Positions 1 through 11,168 are shown, counted from the stretch's first letter. The stretch: DNA of 22,838 bases from Firmicutes bacterium UBA3941 (GCA_002385665.1 DGDX01000099.1:1-22838); one strand, 5' to 3'. Notes: generated by a model from the letters alone, not told the origin. Made by a program: numbers and translations.

Positions 1-1991
<1,991 letters not shown>

Positions 1992-4250
1992 CTACAGTTT
2001 CTTCAATGGGGCATAGGCTGCCATAAAGCTTTTTATACCACCTTGTTCAAAGGCAATCTTCAGCTCCTGATCATCTCCACTTCCACTCATAGCAACAATC
2101 GTTCCTTTGCCAAATTTCTTATGTATAATTTTTTGGCCTAGAGTGAAATCCCGGATACCCTTGTTGCCACTTTTTTTATTATTCATATTACTCTCTGGCG
2201 ATTTTAAAGATGTTTGTAAAACATCCACCGGCCTTAATTTATTCCATCCATCTCTCATATATCCTTTGACGATATTTCCTTCGTCTTTGTTGCAATATGT
2301 GTTCCACATTTCTCCCAAGGATTGGTCCGTATACTCGATTAAATCTTGGGATATTTCGTCCAGGAACCGTGATGGGGCATTACGGCTGTAGCTGCCAAAT
2401 ATATTACGCTGGGCTGCAAAGGATAGATAAAGCCGCTCTTTAGCCCTGGTTATGCCAACATAACATAGCCGCCTTTCTTCCTCCATTTCTTGCTCCGAAT
2501 CCATTGATCTGGAATGCGGAAACAAGTATTCCTCCATACCGGCAATAAATACTATAGGAAACTCCAAGCCCTTTGCAGAGTGCATGGTCATCAAACTAAC
2601 CGCAGGTTGGCCCTCTCCCAAATTATCAAGATCGGTTACCAGGGCAAGGTTCTCTAAAAAATCCACTAACCCGGCTCCCTCATTATCTCTTTCAAAATCC
2701 CTGGCCGCAGAAATAAATTCTTTGATGTTTTCTGTTCTGGATACCGATTCCTGCGTCCTTTCTTCCTTTATAGCTTTTTCATAGCCCGTGTGTTCCAATA
2801 AGACTTCAATAAATTCTGTTAAAGGCATAATCTCTTTCATGGCTATGAGATTTGATATAAGTTTACCAAATTCCTTAACCTTTTTACTTATTCTGGGGGT
2901 GACCTCCGCATAATCATCTAAGTCTAGAATAACACTAAAAATGCTTTCATCTTCTCTTATAGATATTTCCTCCAGATTTCCTAAGGTTACACTACCTATA
3001 CCCCGCCTTGGAACATTAATAATCCTTTTTAGGCTAATATCATCTGCCGGGTTTGCAACTACTCTAAGATAGGCTATGATATCTTTTATTTCCTTCCTAT
3101 CATAGAAACGTAAACCTCCGTACATGCGATAAGGAATACCATACCTCATAAGGGCATCCTCTATAACCCTAGATTGAGCATTGGTTCTATACAAAACAGC
3201 AAAATCCCCAGGGGATTTATTATCTTTAACTATATGCTCATGGATATGTTGACAGATCATATCAGCTTCCCGATGTTCATCTTCTACCTTGTATACTGCG
3301 ATTCTGTCACCCTGGTTTTTTTGGGTCCACAGCCTTTTTTCTTTCCGATTGCTGTTGTTTCGTATGATGCTGTTGGCTGCATCCAGGATCATTTGGGTCG
3401 ACCTGTAGTTTTCTTCCAACTTAATAATCCTGGCATTGGGAAAATCCCTTTCAAAATCCAGAATATTTCGTACATCTGCCCCTCTCCATCCATATATAGA
3501 TTGGTCATCATCACCCACGACACATATATTTTGATGTTTCTCAGATAACAGTTTGACCAACATATATTGGGCATGGTTGGTGTCCTGATACTCGTCCACA
3601 TGGATATATTGAAATCTGGTTGAATAGTAATCCAGCACATCAGGCCTTAGATTGAAAAGTTCCAAGGTCCTGTTTATGAGATCATCAAAATCAAGCGCAT
3701 TGTTCTTTACCAGCCTATTCTGGTATAGTTCATATAAATCAGCGATTCTTTCTTCCCGGTACTGACCTCTTGATTCATTTTTATATTCTCCAGGACTCTT
3801 TAACTGATCTTTAAGCTGACCAATTATAAAGCGTATATCCTTGGCATTAAAATACTTTTCACTTAAATTCAGTTCTTTTATACAATCCCTAATAAGGGTT
3901 AGCTGATCATCGGCATCATAAATAACAAAATTTCTTGTAAAGCCTATCTTATCAATTTCCCTTCTGAGTATCCTAACGCAGGTTGAATGAAAGGTACTTA
4001 CCCAAATATCATAGGCCTTGTCCCCTACCAGATTATAAATCCTCTCCTTCATTTCATTGGCAGCCTTGTTGGTAAAGGTAATTGCCAAAATACTCTCCGG
4101 TCTTATTCCTAAGTTCTCTACCAAATGTGCTACTCTATATGTAAGAACCCGGGTTTTACCAGATCCCGCCCCTGCTAGAACCAGAAGGGGTCCTTCTGTA
4201 TGGAGCACGGCTTGTCTCTGTTGTGGGTTCAATATCTTCGTTAGTTCCAT
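1992..4250 (-). CDS. pcrA: ATP-dependent DNA helicase PcrA (UvrD/Rep family, superfamily 1A)
   Basis: This 3'-5' helicase acts in nucleotide-excision repair, rolling-circle replication and removal of RecA and stalled RNA polymerase. The ATG at 4248-4250 gives 752 residues starting MELTKILNPQQRQAV. The open frame continues upstream to 4388, but that extension would cross a terminator hairpin and the end of yerC. The chosen ATG has GAGG 5 nt upstream and matches the family N terminus. Motifs in order are the Q motif (NPQQ), Walker A GAGSGKT at residues 27-33, motif II DEYQDTN, motif III VVGDDDQSIYGWRGA and motif VI YVGITRAKE. The last about 50 residues (GQKIIHKKFGKGTIV) form the Tudor-like C-terminal domain typical of PcrA. 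It lies between yerC and ligA, the arrangement known from Bacillus. Nothing in it looks broken. Confidence 0.96.
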   Translation of the reverse strand: MELTKILNPQQRQAVLHTEGPLLVLAGAGSGKTRVLTYRVAHLVENLGIRPESILAITFTNKAANEMKERIYNLVGDKAYDIWVSTFHSTCVRILRREIDKIGFTRNFVIYDADDQLTLIRDCIKELNLSEKYFNAKDIRFIIGQLKDQLKSPGEYKNESRGQYREERIADLYELYQNRLVKNNALDFDDLINRTLELFNLRPDVLDYYSTRFQYIHVDEYQDTNHAQYMLVKLLSEKHQNICVVGDDDQSIYGWRGADVRNILDFERDFPNARIIKLEENYRSTQMILDAANSIIRNNSNRKEKRLWTQKNQGDRIAVYKVEDEHREADMICQHIHEHIVKDNKSPGDFAVLYRTNAQSRVIEDALMRYGIPYRMYGGLRFYDRKEIKDIIAYLRVVANPADDISLKRIINVPRRGIGSVTLGNLEEISIREDESIFSVILDLDDYAEVTPRISKKVKEFGKLISNLIAMKEIMPLTEFIEVLLEHTGYEKAIKEERTQESVSRTENIKEFISAARDFERDNEGAGLVDFLENLALVTDLDNLGEGQPAVSLMTMHSAKGLEFPIVFIAGMEEYLFPHSRSMDSEQEMEEERRLCYVGITRAKERLYLSFAAQRNIFGSYSRNAPSRFLDEISQDLIEYTDQSLGEMWNTYCNKDEGNIVKGYMRDGWNKLRPVDVLQTSLKSPESNMNNKKSGNKGIRDFTLGQKIIHKKFGKGTIVAMSGSGDDQELKIAFEQGGIKSFMAAYAPLKKL

Positions 4251-4317
4251 GGTTGCCTCAACTCCCAGTGAAATTTGCAAATACATCTGTTCGTGGAGAA
4301 TTTCCCCTCGTTTAAAA

Positions 4318-4335
4318 GACACCCGTAAGGGTGTC
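4318..4335 (-). terminator. Small hairpin terminator between yerC and pcrA
   Basis: On the minus strand GACACCC pairs with GGGTGTC around a TTAC loop, giving a 7-bp perfect stem, followed by TTTT. It begins 3 nt after the yerC stop codon. The U-tract is short, so it may only attenuate read-through into pcrA. Confidence 0.6.
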
Positions 4336-4338
4336 CAA

Positions 4339-4635
4339 TTATTTTTCCAATAACCTGTCCAATATGATATTATACCCACCAGCACCATAAGTCAATGACC
4401 TATTGACCCTGCTTATAGTAGCTGTACTGGCACCTGTTTCATCGGCTATGTCCTGGTAGGTTTTCTTCGCTCTAAGCATTTTTGCGACCTCCAGCCTTTG
4501 AGCCAAGGATTTTATCTCATTTATGGTACATATATCTTCGAAAAAACGGTAACATTCTTCAAGGGTCTCAAGCTCTAGAATAGCGTAAAAAAGCTCATCG
4601 ACCTGTTGATTCCGTAGCTTTGATTCATATTCCAT
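4339..4635 (-). CDS. yerC: YerC/YecD family TrpR-related DNA-binding protein
   Basis: A 98-residue all-helical protein of the TrpR superfamily (YerC/YecD branch). The C-terminal half carries a helix-turn-helix, roughly residues 60-82 (TYQDIADETGASTATISRV), preceded by the family segment IKSLAQRLEVAKML. These proteins probably bind DNA, but the YerC branch is generally not a tryptophan repressor and its target is not established here. The ATG at 4633-4635 follows an excellent AGGAGG 7 nt upstream. A candidate promoter lies at 4721-4749 and a hairpin terminator directly after the stop. It sits immediately upstream of pcrA, as in Bacillus, which supports the family call. Its own promoter could also contribute to pcrA-ligA transcription by read-through. 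Confidence 0.9.
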   Translation of the reverse strand: MEYESKLRNQQVDELFYAILELETLEECYRFFEDICTINEIKSLAQRLEVAKMLRAKKTYQDIADETGASTATISRVNRSLTYGAGGYNIILDRLLEK

Positions 4636-4720
4636 AATGATCCTCCTCTGATAACCGATTTAATAGCATCTTGGCACCAACTGATACGTGCTGTGGGTGT
4701 GAATCCTTCATTATACTACC

Positions 4721-4749
4721 ATTTTAACATACCAAACTACAATCTACAA
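4721..4749 (-). promoter_or_regulatory. Candidate housekeeping promoter of yerC
   Basis: Minus strand: TTGTAG (4744-4749), a 17-nt spacer, then TAAAAT (4721-4726). A perfect TATAAT at 4710-4715 lies slightly downstream without a good -35 at the right distance. Either could serve as the -10. Both follow the terminator of the upstream SSB-like gene and precede yerC. Confidence 0.5.
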
Positions 4750-4755
4750 TATAAA

Positions 4756-4776
4756 AACCTGAGCAATACTCAGGTT
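4756..4776 (-). terminator. Rho-independent terminator after the SSB-like gene
   Basis: On the minus strand AACCTGAG pairs with CTCAGGTT (8 bp) around a 5-nt loop, and the 3' arm runs into TTTTTAT. It starts 2 nt after the stop codon at 4779-4781. Confidence 0.85.
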
Positions 4777-4778
4777 CC

Positions 4779-5420
4779 TTAGGTTTGGGTTTCTATTTTG
4801 TTTTTAACCACTTCCATCTTTGATATTGATACCTCATATGCCATCTTCTCAATCACTTCACCGTTTGATAGTTTTTTTTGGTAGGTTCGACTTTGGATCC
4901 TGCCCCATATTTTTATATTATCACCTACGTTTAAGTGTTGGGAAAAACGTGCATTTCTACCCCATGCGATTGTAGGGATATAGTCAGATTTCCCATATGC
5001 CCTGTTAACGGCTAACAGAATGTCGGTTATTTCCCTTTTAAGAGGTGTAACCCTGTAGACTGGCTTCTTGCATATAAATCCATTCAGATAGATTTGATTT
5101 GGGTTTTTGGTCCCCTCACCTATTAAAAATATCTCCCGGGCAAACACCGTCAGAATTAGCCTGTTATGTCCTCCTATAATTTTATTGTAAGATCTAAGCT
5201 GACCTTCTACAGTTATTTCCATTCCATCCAACAGCTCAATTCCGCTAAGTAATCGTTCGGAGACAGTGACGGGTAATAAATCAACATAATCACTGAGACG
5301 AGGTACCGATAGGTCAAATTGAAAAAAATTCTCCCCAAATATCTCATGGCTAAATTCCATGGGACCGTTCACTTTTCCCACTATAACTACCTTATTGTTA
5401 TCCGCTATATGTTCTGCCAT
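4779..5420 (-). CDS. Single-stranded DNA-binding protein-like protein with two OB-fold segments
   Basis: A 213-residue protein without membrane segments. Residues about 108-205 read as an SSB-type OB domain: NQIYLNGFICKKP, then IPTIAWGRNARFSQHLNVGD, then IKIWGRIQSRTYQKK, the usual strand pattern with W and G positions. Residues about 8-100 (KVVIVGKVNG, then MEITVEGQLRSYNK) look like a second, diverged OB fold. Normal bacterial SSB has a single OB domain, a flexible tail and an acidic tip ending in aromatic Phe. Here the protein ends VVKNKIETQT with no acidic tip, so it should not recruit partners the way SSB does. A purine-rich GGAGAGG lies just before the ATG. Its terminator separates it from yerC-pcrA-ligA, though the theme is shared. 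Family-level call is secure; function is inferred. Confidence 0.75.
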   Translation of the reverse strand: MAEHIADNNKVVIVGKVNGPMEFSHEIFGENFFQFDLSVPRLSDYVDLLPVTVSERLLSGIELLDGMEITVEGQLRSYNKIIGGHNRLILTVFAREIFLIGEGTKNPNQIYLNGFICKKPVYRVTPLKREITDILLAVNRAYGKSDYIPTIAWGRNARFSQHLNVGDNIKIWGRIQSRTYQKKLSNGEVIEKMAYEVSISKMEVVKNKIETQT

Positions 5421-5633
5421 CCAGCCTCTCCATCCTTTCTCCCTTGTACCTATATATGCCGTATATAAGACAGCATTATCCCTATCTACATGTGGTTTGT
5501 TAGAAGTTTCCTATACTGCCCATTTATTTTGCATGTCCAAGTAGTTCAAGTCCCACTAGTATACTTAATATGATAAGTGTACTCTCATACATCATTATTT
5601 TAATTCCTATTCATAAAGGGGACCCAATATGAC

Positions 5634-6410
5634 TTATTGGTCCTTTTTCTTCTGCATTCCCGTATGGTCTATATCATAGCTGTCTTTATAAATAAGTTCG
5701 GATATTGGGACAAATTCATATCCTTCCTCGAGTAAATTGTCCAGTATGGATGGCAAGGCGGTAGCCGTATACTTGGCATTGTTATGAAAAAGGACAATAG
5801 ATCCCGGCTTAACCTTACCCGTAACCTGTCTATACATATGATCTACACCTAATTCCTTCCAATCAAGGGAATCCACATCCCATTGGATAGGATAGAATCC
5901 CATCTCCCGACATGTACTTATCAGCAAATTATTATAATCCCCATAAGGGGGTCTAAAAAGCTTTACGGCCCTATCACCCGTCAATTCTTCAATCTTTTTT
6001 TGGGTGGTTTCGATTTCCTTGATTATTTGCTCTTTACCCAGGTTGCTCATATGGGGATGATTAGTCGAATGGTTACCAATTTCATGGCCTTTTTGTGCTA
6101 TAAGCTGAACTTTATCAGGATGAGCATCTATCCAAAATCCCACCAGGAAAAAAGTACATCTAATATTCCTTTCCTCCAATATATCAAGTAATTCATCGGT
6201 ATACTCAGTTCCCCAGGCTGCATCAAAGGATATAGATATCTTTTTATCATCCCGCTCTACACAATAAATTGGCAATTCCCTTTTAATGTTAAGGAAGACG
6301 GTTATAGCTTTATCTCTAAAGTTTATGGAGTAGGCGACTGAAACCAAAACCAGGCAGAAAACCAAAAGTATCTTAGCTGTTTTTTTCTTAGATATATATA
6401 TAACCCGCAT
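5634..6410 (-). CDS. PdaB-like polysaccharide deacetylase, membrane-anchored (NodB domain)
   Basis: A 258-residue carbohydrate esterase family 4 protein, expected to remove acetyl groups from peptidoglycan or another polymer outside the cell. Residues about 11-30 form one hydrophobic segment after a Lys-rich start, an uncleaved signal anchor or signal peptide. The NodB motifs appear in order: SFDAAWG at 61-67, HSTNHPH at 114-120 (metal-binding His), FRPPYGD at 152-158, QWDVDSLDW at 176-184 and LFHNN at 207-211. Motif 1 has Ala where classical enzymes have the second Asp of TFDDG; from memory, SFDAAWG is usual in the sporulation-linked PdaB branch. The start ATG follows GGGGG about 9 nt upstream. 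A role in spore cortex or envelope is likely but inferred. Confidence 0.88.
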   Translation of the reverse strand: MRVIYISKKKTAKILLVFCLVLVSVAYSINFRDKAITVFLNIKRELPIYCVERDDKKISISFDAAWGTEYTDELLDILEERNIRCTFFLVGFWIDAHPDKVQLIAQKGHEIGNHSTNHPHMSNLGKEQIIKEIETTQKKIEELTGDRAVKLFRPPYGDYNNLLISTCREMGFYPIQWDVDSLDWKELGVDHMYRQVTGKVKPGSIVLFHNNAKYTATALPSILDNLLEEGYEFVPISELIYKDSYDIDHTGMQKKKDQ

Positions 6411-6545
6411 CTATGCATTACCCCCATCCTTGCTTCCAGATAAATATCATCCTCCCTAATACTTATTTATTTGATGGTCACCTTATGACAAATCAACAAT
6501 TGTTTCTTGACAAGTAGTTATATGATTTTTCCCAATAATTCCGTA

Positions 6546-6583
6546 TTAATAAAAAAATCCCCGGACGGGGATTTTTTTATTAA
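6546..6583. terminator. Perfect bidirectional terminator downstream of parC
   Basis: TTAATAAAAAAATCCCC and GGGGATTTTTTTATTAA form a perfect 17-bp inverted repeat around GGAC. Because the arms carry A7 and T7, either strand gives a GC stem followed by a U-tract. On the minus strand it ends the parE-parC transcript 68 nt after the parC stop. Confidence 0.93.
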
Positions 6584-6651
6584 TTCTAGGTTAACAGACT
6601 GGCATATCAACCGGATCTTCGGTTATCCGATACCAGTGTGTAAACACAAGG

Positions 6652-9120
6652 CTATTGGTCATTGTAATTCCTATAGACGTACTCTACTAAATTGTCATCA
6701 GAGACTGTAACTATGGTACTGCCCCTACCGTCTCTTGCAGCAAGGGGTAAGTCGTTGGTATTTAGTCGGGTTATGGTTCCGTCGGCCTGTTGGAGGATTA
6801 GTTCATAGGGTGTTTTTGCATAAAAGGCCCCCAAAATATACCTGCCGTTAGCCCTATTCTTGTAAAAGGTTATAGTTCTAAAGCCTATACCTCCCCTACC
6901 CTGAATTTGATAATCCGATATGGAAGTACGTTTCCCGATACCCCTATCCGTTACCACAACTAAATGGCCGTCATCCTCAATCTGGCTGCCAAAGACAACT
7001 CTATCATCCCCTTTGAGCTGGATAGCCCTCACTCCTTTTGCCGTCCGGCCCATCGGGCTTACTTCGGAACCATTGAATCTTATACTCATACCTTCCGCTG
7101 TAACTATCATAGTTTCCTTATCCTCGGCAATTAGTTCAGCCCCAATACATAAATCTCCCTTATTTAAACCACAGGCTTGAATCTTACTCCTGCGGGTATT
7201 GTATTCAGTCAGACTGGTCTTCTTTACTTGACCTTTGCTTGTATAGAATTGGATGAAAAGATCTTCCGTAAATTCCTTAACAGAAAACATCGCTACGATT
7301 CTTTCGCTTCTATCAAAACCCTTTATGAGGTTCATCAATTGTACCCCTTTATCCCGCCATTTTGCCTCCGGTATCTCCATTGCATCCAGACTATAGCAAT
7401 TGCCCTGATCCGTCAGTAGGAGTATTCTATGATCCGTCTCGGAATCGATTAAAAACTCAATGAAATCCATCTCACGGGTCTCTACCACTCCTACATCCTT
7501 ACTGGATAGGTTGAAGGATTTTAGTGGTACCCTTTTTATGTCCTGATTTCTGGTTAAAGTAACTATACATTCCTCAACATGAATCAAATCTTCGGTTCTT
7601 ATCTCCGCTTCCGTATCATCCTTAATTATGCCGGTCCTTCTTATGTCTGAGTATTTTCCCTTGATTTCATTTAGCTCCTTCTTTATTAAGCCAATAAGTA
7701 ACTTCTCTGATGCCAATATAGATTCAAGCCTTTTAATAGTCCTTTTAATTTCCTTATACTCCCTTTCGAGAGAAATCATCTCCAAGTTGGTAAGCCTTTG
7801 AAGGCGCATATCAAGAATAGCCTGGGCCTGGATCTCCGTTAACTCAAACTCTGCCATTAGGTTTTTTCTTGCAGCGATAGGAGTTTTCGAGCCCCTTATA
7901 ATAGCAATTACCCTGTCAATATTATGAATGGCTATTATTAATCCTTCCAGAATATGTTCCCTGGCCTTGGCCCTATCTAAATCATACTTGGTTCTTCTGG
8001 TAACCACATCTTTTTGGTGTTGGATATAATGATCCAGAATCTCCTTTAGTCCTAGTTGTTGAGGCCTACCATTGGCTATTGCAACCATATTGACGCCAAA
8101 GGTGACCTGCAGATCTGAATATTTGTATAGGTAGTTCAGTATTTTTTCTGCATCCCCATCTTTCTTTACTTCAATAACAGCGCGTACACCGTTACGATCC
8201 GATTCATCCCTGATATCCGCTATTCCGGTTAGGACCCCTTTTCTTTCTTCGCTGAGCCTAAGAATCTTCTCCAGTAAGGTAGCCTTATTTACCTGATATG
8301 GAAGCTCCTTAATTACCAATAACTTCTTCCCACCGGGTGCGTTCTCGATATCCACCTTTGCCCTTACTATTATCTTTCCCCTGCCGGTCTCATAGGCATT
8401 TATAATCTCTTCCTGTCCTATTATAATCCCACCTGTAGGAAAATCCGGTCCCTTGATAACACGCATTAGTTCATCCAAAGTAACATCAGGTTTTTCCATT
8501 TGAAGGATAACACCGTCAATAACCTCAGCCAGGTTATGGGGAGGAATATTTGTAGCGAGGCCGATGGCAATACCGGATGCCCCGTTGACCAGTAGATTAG
8601 GAAATCGCCCAGGCAATACATCGGGTTCTTTTAAGGTATCGTCAAAATTCAAACTAAAATTGATTGTATCCTTGCCTATATCCTTTAATAGTTCCGTGGC
8701 CAAAGGGGTCATCCGCACTTCGGTATAACGCATGGCTGCTGCCGAATCCCCGTCCATGGAACCAAAGTTGCCATGCCCATCGATTAGGGGAGCCCTCATA
8801 ACAAAATCTTGAGCCATTCTTACCATAGCATCATACACCGAGGTGTCACCGTGGGGATGATACTTTCCAAGGGCATCTCCTACAATTCTGGCAGATTTTC
8901 TATGGGGTTTTTCCGGGGTTACACCTAATTCGTGCATGGTATACAGGATCCTTCTCTGTACAGGTTTTAGCCCGTCCTCTACCCTTGGAAGCGCTCTTTC
9001 CAAGATAATGTATTCCGCGTAAGGCATTATAGATTCATGCATAACCTCTTCCAAAGGCTTTTGTATTACGAGATCCTTGTTTTGTACGAATTCATTCATT
9101 GTTTTTTTATTCTTAGCCAC
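6652..9120 (-). CDS. parC: Type IIA DNA topoisomerase A subunit, ParC-like (gyrase A possible)
   Basis: An 822-residue DNA breakage-reunion subunit that works with the ATPase subunit encoded just upstream. The catalytic RYTE motif has Arg131 and Tyr132, and the quinolone-pocket segment is [11 protein letters not shown] (Thr93, Asp97). The C-terminal beta-pinwheel starts near residue 520. In gyrase the first blade after IKRVPL carries the GyrA box (QRRGGKG type). Here that position reads [11 protein letters not shown], so the box is missing. Only a partial box, QGRGGIG, occurs at 740-746 in a late blade. This favours topoisomerase IV, though such clostridial pairs are often named gyrA/gyrB. 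The start is GTG (9118-9120) with GGGGG 8 nt upstream, 3 nt after the parE stop codon, so the two are one operon. Family certain; ParC versus GyrA is inferred. Confidence 0.85.
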   Translation of the reverse strand: MAKNKKTMNEFVQNKDLVIQKPLEEVMHESIMPYAEYIILERALPRVEDGLKPVQRRILYTMHELGVTPEKPHRKSARIVGDALGKYHPHGDTSVYDAMVRMAQDFVMRAPLIDGHGNFGSMDGDSAAAMRYTEVRMTPLATELLKDIGKDTINFSLNFDDTLKEPDVLPGRFPNLLVNGASGIAIGLATNIPPHNLAEVIDGVILQMEKPDVTLDELMRVIKGPDFPTGGIIIGQEEIINAYETGRGKIIVRAKVDIENAPGGKKLLVIKELPYQVNKATLLEKILRLSEERKGVLTGIADIRDESDRNGVRAVIEVKKDGDAEKILNYLYKYSDLQVTFGVNMVAIANGRPQQLGLKEILDHYIQHQKDVVTRRTKYDLDRAKAREHILEGLIIAIHNIDRVIAIIRGSKTPIAARKNLMAEFELTEIQAQAILDMRLQRLTNLEMISLEREYKEIKRTIKRLESILASEKLLIGLIKKELNEIKGKYSDIRRTGIIKDDTEAEIRTEDLIHVEECIVTLTRNQDIKRVPLKSFNLSSKDVGVVETREMDFIEFLIDSETDHRILLLTDQGNCYSLDAMEIPEAKWRDKGVQLMNLIKGFDRSERIVAMFSVKEFTEDLFIQFYTSKGQVKKTSLTEYNTRRSKIQACGLNKGDLCIGAELIAEDKETMIVTAEGMSIRFNGSEVSPMGRTAKGVRAIQLKGDDRVVFGSQIEDDGHLVVVTDRGIGKRTSISDYQIQGRGGIGFRTITFYKNRANGRYILGAFYAKTPYELILQQADGTITRLNTNDLPLAARDGRGSTIVTVSDDNLVEYVYRNYNDQ

Positions 9121-9123
9121 GGT

Positions 9124-11088
9124 TTATACCCCCATCTCCTGAAAAATATCTGTTTTGTTGAAGTTAGCATAAGTACTTATATACTGCCGCCTTGGATCTA
9201 CCTTATCCCCCATAAGAATCGTAACCAGTTTGTCCGCCTGGGCTGCATCATCAATACTTACCTGAATAATTGATCTATTCCGGGGATTCATGGTAGTTTC
9301 CCACAGCTGATCCGGGTTCATCTCTCCCAGACCCTTGTATCTTTGAACTGTATATCCCTTGCCTATCTTTTTAATCTTTTCCTTTAGTTCCGTATCGTTA
9401 TAGGCATATTCCACGGTTTTTCCCTTAGTTATCTTGTAAAGAGGGGAAAGTCCGATATACACATGTCCTTCGGTAATCAACTCCTTCATATATCTAAAGA
9501 AGAAAGTAAGAAGTATAGCACGAATATGGGCACCATCCTGATCTGCATCTGATAGAATAATGATCTTGTGGTACTTAAGATTATTAATGTTAAAATCCTC
9601 ATCTATCCCCGTACCCAGGGCGGAAATAATTGTACGGAACTCTTCATTGGCCAACACTTGATCCAAACGCTTTTTCTCCACATTCAAGGGCTTGCCCCGT
9701 AATGGCAAAATAGCCTGAAATCGCCTATCCCTGCCTTGTTTTGCAGACCCCCCTGCGGAATCTCCTTCTACTATGAACAGTTCGTTTATGGTGACATCCC
9801 TGCCCGTACAGCTGGCTAACTTACCCACAAGTGGTGCCCCTTCCAAGCTATTTTTCTTCCGTGTGATCTCACGCGCCTTTCGGGCTGCCTCCCTTACCTT
9901 CGCAGCCTTGATAGCCTTTTCTATGATTAGCCTAATAATATGTTCATGTGTGGTATTTTCAATAAAATGTATCAACTGCTCCGTGGTAATGGCCTCCAAT
10001 GCAGTTCGAGCTTCGGAATTTCCAAGCTTTGTTTTGGTCTGTCCTTCAAATTGGATATTTCGCATTTTTACAGAAATTAATGCGGTCATCCCCTCGCGAA
10101 AATCCTCACCATTTAGGTTGTTATCCCTTTCCTTCAAGTAATTGAATTTACGGGCATAATCGTTAAAAACCTTTGTTATAGCTGTTTTAAACCCAGTTTC
10201 ATGGGTCCCACCCTCGCTGGTAGGTATGTTATTTACATAGGAAAAGATGCTCTCTGTATAGGAGTCGGTATATTGAATGGCAATTTGTGCATATATACCA
10301 TCTTTTTCTCCTTCCAAGAATATTATTTCTGGGTGCAGGACAGTTTTATTCTCGTTTATATATTCGACAAAATCAGTTAATCCACCGCTATATAAAAAAA
10401 CTCTCCTGGGAATTATATTGTTATCATCATTTTGTCTTTGATCAACTAATACTATTTCCAGCCCTCTATTTAGGAAGGCCAATTCGCGGAGACGTTTAGC
10501 TATGGTTTCAGCATTAAACCTGATATCATCAAAAATTCTGTCATCCGGCATAAACCGTACCCGGGTTCCGGTTCTGTCAGTGGTCCCTACTTCTGCTAGT
10601 GCCATAGTTACGACCCCGGCTACTACCTTATCCGCTTCTTTGTCGTATAGACTCTCAAAGCGTTGTCTGTAGATCTTACCATCCCTTCTTATCTCCACCT
10701 CCAGCCATCTGGACAGCGCATTTACCACGGCAGCTCCTACCCCATGAAGCCCTCCCGAGTAGCTATAGTTTTCATTGTTAAACTTCCCTCCCGCATGGAG
10801 TTGAGTAAAGACAACCTCAACACCTGGGAGTTTAAGGGTTTCGTTAATATCCACGGGTATCCCCCGCCCATTGTCCTCTACCATTACACTGCCGTCTTCA
10901 AATAAGGTTACTTCTATCCTAGTCGCATAGCCGTTAGCAGCTTCGTCTATACCGTTATCGACTATCTCCCATAAAAGGTGATGAAGTCCTCTAGGTCCGG
11001 TAGTACCTATATACATTCCGGGACGCATCCTAACCGCATCCAAACCCTTCAATACCTCTATATCATTAGCACCGTAAGCTTTCTCCAT
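9124..11088 (-). CDS. parE: Type IIA DNA topoisomerase B (ATPase) subunit, ParE-like (gyrase B possible)
   Basis: A 654-residue ATPase partner of the A subunit; together they pass one duplex through another to relax or decatenate DNA. The GHKL ATPase motifs are visible: EIVDNGIDEA (Glu41, Asn45), EDNGRGIP at 71-78 and GGLHGVGAAVVNALS. The transducer is followed by a TOPRIM domain with VEGDSAGGSAKQGRDRRFQ, PLRGK and SDADQDGAHIR, which holds the Mg-binding acidic residues. The length matches both ParE and short GyrB. The frame is open 18 nt further up, but the ATG at 11086-11088 has GGAGG 7 nt before it and is preferred. No recF, dnaA or dnaN lies nearby, unlike the canonical gyrB locus, which supports a second topoisomerase. 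A strong promoter and a LexA-like box precede it. Confidence 0.85.
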   Translation of the reverse strand: MEKAYGANDIEVLKGLDAVRMRPGMYIGTTGPRGLHHLLWEIVDNGIDEAANGYATRIEVTLFEDGSVMVEDNGRGIPVDINETLKLPGVEVVFTQLHAGGKFNNENYSYSGGLHGVGAAVVNALSRWLEVEIRRDGKIYRQRFESLYDKEADKVVAGVVTMALAEVGTTDRTGTRVRFMPDDRIFDDIRFNAETIAKRLRELAFLNRGLEIVLVDQRQNDDNNIIPRRVFLYSGGLTDFVEYINENKTVLHPEIIFLEGEKDGIYAQIAIQYTDSYTESIFSYVNNIPTSEGGTHETGFKTAITKVFNDYARKFNYLKERDNNLNGEDFREGMTALISVKMRNIQFEGQTKTKLGNSEARTALEAITTEQLIHFIENTTHEHIIRLIIEKAIKAAKVREAARKAREITRKKNSLEGAPLVGKLASCTGRDVTINELFIVEGDSAGGSAKQGRDRRFQAILPLRGKPLNVEKKRLDQVLANEEFRTIISALGTGIDEDFNINNLKYHKIIILSDADQDGAHIRAILLTFFFRYMKELITEGHVYIGLSPLYKITKGKTVEYAYNDTELKEKIKKIGKGYTVQRYKGLGEMNPDQLWETTMNPRNRSIIQVSIDDAAQADKLVTILMGDKVDPRRQYISTYANFNKTDIFQEMGV

Positions 11089-11109
11089 CAGTAAACCTCC
11101 AAGCATTAT

Positions 11110-11121
11110 GAACGTATGTTC
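11110..11121. promoter_or_regulatory. LexA-type SOS box upstream of parE
   Basis: GAACGTATGTTC is an exact match to the Gram-positive LexA half-sites GAAC-N4-GTTC. It lies 18 nt downstream of the -10 box of the parE promoter, where a bound repressor would block transcription. From memory, parEC belongs to the LexA regulon of Bacillus subtilis. Confidence 0.65.
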
Positions 11122-11139
11122 CTTTTTGTCTCCATTTTC

Positions 11140-11168
11140 ATTATAAGTTCATCACCTGTTAAAGTCAA
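11140..11168 (-). promoter_or_regulatory. Strong sigma-A type promoter of parE-parC
   Basis: Minus strand: TTGACT (11163-11168), a spacer of exactly 17 nt, then a perfect TATAAT (11140-11145). Transcription would start near 11133, giving a 5' leader of about 45 nt that contains the LexA-like box and the GGAGG ribosome binding site. Confidence 0.85.

Noticed and set aside
4251..4388. N-terminal extension of PcrA by 46 residues to the first in-frame ATG
   Set aside because: It would overlap yerC and its terminator hairpin, does not resemble the family, and the ATG at 4250 has its own ribosome binding site and the expected N terminus.
5614..5644. Hairpin GGACCAATA/TATTGGGTCC at the end of the deacetylase gene as a terminator
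   Set aside because: The inverted repeat is real, with one bulged base, but it starts inside the last codons and is followed by CCTTTATG rather than a U-tract, so it was not listed as a feature.
6495..6504. Palindrome AACAATTGTT upstream of the deacetylase gene as an operator
   Set aside because: A 10-bp palindrome in AT-rich DNA is common by chance, and no partner repeat or recognisable promoter spacing supports it.
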